64,000 nucleotides of DNA from Camarhynchus parvulus (Eukaryota > Chordata > Aves > Passeriformes > Thraupidae), in the NCBI RefSeq assembly GCF_901933205.1, contig NC_044590.1, positions 6,959,501 to 7,023,500 on the forward strand. The letters run 5' to 3'. The position numbers were made by a program, and so were the translations under genes. How positions within the stretch are numbered: position 1 is the stretch's first letter; each line of letters starts with the position of its first letter. Below, piece after piece: positions 62,101 to 64,000 of the stretch. A model generated the notes under the pieces. That model was not told the origin of the DNA. It made no database searches and saw nothing but the letters and a program-made list of their open reading frames with translations.

Positions 62101-62400
62101 GCCTTTTGGGAAAAGAGATAGATGGGGGGATCCCTTCCCCCTTTATATTTCTGCCAACGCAGCTGCGTGCAGTGTTCCAACAGCACTCAATGCCCCGGAG
62201 AGGCAATTACTGCAGGAGCAGGGCTGGGCTGCTCTCCACTTCATTTTCCTAATACAGTTACATCCTCCTGGAAAAGCGCTGCTGCTCAGGGGGAAGTACA
62301 AAGCGGGTTCCCAATGTGAATCCTCTGCCTCGGGAAGGGCTCTGGGGCTTCCCTTTGCACAGCAGGGAACAGAGGGGCCACCCCAGTATGCACCAGCACG
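59137..62400. other. TMEM74B-PSMF1 intergenic region
   Basis: No gene recognised. It contains a purine tract, a short (CA)n run near 60668, and two stretches that look like conserved noncoding elements (about 60950-61020 and 61545-61625), with ATTAAT and TTAATTAG cores beside CpG-containing sequence. Confidence 0.4.
59787..59862. repeat. Purine-rich GGGA/GAAG tract
   Basis: About 75 bp, almost entirely G and A on the plus strand, with GGGAGGGAGGG and AAGGAAAGGGAAG blocks. Confidence 0.85.
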
Positions 62401-62416
62401 ACACTGTTGTCAGGTT

Positions 62417-62422
62417 TTTATT
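62417..62422 (-). terminator. AATAAA polyadenylation signal, candidate for PSMF1
   Basis: Minus-strand AATAAA about 1.0 kb past the PSMF1 stop, suggesting a 3' UTR running roughly from 63421 to 62400. Confidence 0.5.
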
Positions 62423-63421
62423 TCAGTCTTATGAACATTCTTCCAAGAGATCAAACACGAGAAGAAAAACAGTTTGAGCCCCTGACAGGAGAGATGAGCT
62501 GCAGGCCCAATTCAACTGAGCTGGGGAATCTGTAGGGAAAGGAGGCTTCTAGAGAGCTCAGAAGCCTAAGCCAAGCAGATCTCACCCATCCATCCCAAGC
62601 CAGCCAGGCAGAGCCACACACAACAAGACTGGCAGTAGGAAAACATGTTTGAGAAACCTCTTTTGCACAGCCCCCTCTCTCTTACTCCAGATCCACGCAG
62701 TGCCCAGCGGGCACTCCTCACCACACTGCCTGCAGGGCTTCACAGACACCCCAGGAATGAAAAACACCATGGCTTCAGGGAAGAGAGGGGGCAAGGTGAG
62801 CCAGGAATTCAATCTATGTCTCTTCTCATGCACATCAAAGGCTTTTCTGGTGCCACTCTTCAAAGCCAGCAGGCACAGCCGTAATCCCAGCTACTGCTGG
62901 GGGTCTGCCCATGGAGACCCTGTGGGTTGGGCTTTCCAGCCCTTCAATCAGCGCCTTGCTCAGATACAAAGCGAGAACCCCACTCTGTGGGGAGCCTACT
63001 CCAGCCGTCCCCTTCAGGAGGTTGCTGTGGTTTCCTGCAGAGGAGCAGCAAGGAGCCAGCTCCCTTCTCACACCCACCACTTGTGGGACCCCAGCAGCAA
63101 GCTCTGCCACCCCAGAGAAGCAGAGAAATCCCGCAGCACCCAGGCTGTTCCCAGAGAGCCACACCCCACACTCCCACCTTGCTGGGTGCAAACAGCCAGG
63201 CACCCTCAGAGGAGCAGAGAAAGAAATGACCTACTACTGCCTCCTCTTCCATTCTGCAAACAGGGAAGCCTTTATAGCTGATGGGACACAAGGCAATGTG
63301 GCCCAAAATGGAGAAAAGGAAAACGCTGCTGGAAAGATCACATCCGTCAGATGAGGAGTGAAGAGGCAAAGTGCCCCTGCTTCCCAGAAAACTTGTTCAT
63401 GAGCAGCCATGTGGTGACTCC

Positions 63422-64000
63422 TCACATGAACATGTCATCGTAGCCTGGAGGAGGAAGGTGGTCAGGATCTGGCCTGGAAAGAAATTCAGAGCAGAGTCAA
63501 ACAGAAGTGAGAGCTCAGGCCTGCAGCAACAGGGATGAGCTGGGATCCAGTGGCAGGCTGGGAGCAGGCTGGAATACCAGCATGGCCAAGGACCTACCCG
63601 GATCGCCCAACTCCTATGGGGCCAAAGGGGTCAAATCTGGCGCCTGGTGGAACAGCTCCTGGGGGAAGCCGGCCTGGGATGCCTGAGGATGGGTCAATGC
63701 CAGGATGAGGGATGCCAGAGCGGAGGGGATCCACAATCATTCCCCCACTCCGACCTCTGGAGAGAGAAAAGGCAGAGAATGAGATGACATTGGCACTGGA
63801 GAGACCTGAAGAAATGCTGAGCATGGGAACATGGGGTTAACCTGACACATGGTTATGTGGGAAGGAAAGCTCCCAAGACCAGCCAGTGAGGCAGCCCATA
63901 GCAGGAAGACAGAGAGCCCTGCATAGAATCTCAGAATTGTTTGAGTAGTAGGGGACCTCAAAGCTCATTTCATTCCAACCCCCAGCCACAGGCAGGGATA
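63422..64000 (-). CDS. PSMF1: Proteasome inhibitor PI31, C-terminal two exons (partial)
   Basis: Seen: exon 63756-63598 encodes GRSGGMIVDPLRSGIPHPGI followed by DPSSGIPGRLPPGAVPPGAR and FDPFGPIG. Exon 63473-63422 encodes PDPDHLPPPGYDDMFM and TGA. This is the proline-rich tail of PI31, which binds the 20S proteasome. Known: PI31 inhibits purified 20S core particle, and in flies and yeast it is implicated in proteasome transport and assembly; its N-terminal FP domain binds FBXO7. That domain is beyond the right edge. Odd: the final residues are Met-Phe-Met, whereas the mammalian protein ends Met-Tyr-Leu, an HbYX motif. From 63757 to the edge there is only intron and a CR1 remnant. Confidence 0.96.
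63920..64000 (-). mobile_element. CR1 LINE 3'-end fragment, cut by the window edge
   Basis: CATAGAATCTCAGAATTGTT followed by TTCATTCCAACCCCCAGCC. Lies in a PSMF1 intron. Confidence 0.85.

Noticed and set aside
1..64000. Operons, CRISPR arrays, insertion sequences, rRNA or tRNA genes
   Set aside because: The sequence is vertebrate-like with introns and LINE remnants. No direct-repeat/spacer array, rRNA or cloverleaf tRNA was recognised by eye.

Overview
The window looks like avian nuclear DNA. It has truncated 3' ends of CR1-type LINE elements in both orientations, compact multi-exon genes with short introns, strong CpG islands and GC-rich minisatellites. The gene order matches the region of human chromosome 20p13, read in reverse: SIRP genes, NSFL1C, a sequence gap, SNPH, RAD21L1, TMEM74B and PSMF1. 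The species cannot be named from the sequence. Exon structures were joined by hand from splice sites and reading phase, without transcript support.

Layout. 1-7,500: no gene recognised; CR1 remnants, two minisatellites and an orphan CpG-rich block near 2.0-2.9 kb. 7,560-10,083 (minus) and 10,977-12,989 (plus): two SIRP-family immunoglobulin receptor genes, head to head. The minus gene has one V domain, a membrane helix and a tail with ITIM/ITSM-like tyrosines, so it is predicted inhibitory. The plus gene has V-C1-C1 domains and a membrane segment carrying Glu-Lys with a very short tail, so it is predicted to signal through an adaptor. They look like a paired inhibitory/activating set. A hairpin-like inverted repeat lies between them. 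13,824-20,149 (plus): NSFL1C (p47, a p97/VCP cofactor) in nine exons, complete except for an apparent one-base deletion in exon 5. 20,356-30,101: no coding sequence recognised. 30,102-30,601: exactly 500 N, a placeholder gap. 30,951-38,528 (minus): the 5' part of SNPH (syntaphilin), whose remaining exons must lie in or beyond the gap. FKBP1A and SDCBP2, expected here by synteny, were not found. 41,550-52,293 (minus): RAD21L1, a germline cohesin kleisin, in 14 exons with a continuous frame of about 600 codons. 57,764-58,251 (plus): TMEM74B, with an apparent one-base frameshift between its two membrane segments. 63,422-64,000 (minus): the last two exons of PSMF1 (proteasome inhibitor PI31); the rest lies beyond the window.

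The genes are not an operon. They are a conserved vertebrate neighbourhood of unrelated functions: innate-immune receptors, p97-dependent membrane fusion, axonal mitochondrial anchoring, meiotic cohesin, a two-pass membrane protein and proteasome regulation. The most interesting parts are the SIRP pair with its inverted repeat, the unusual PSMF1 C-terminus, the SNPH 5' end, the collapsed gap and the two single-base frame breaks.
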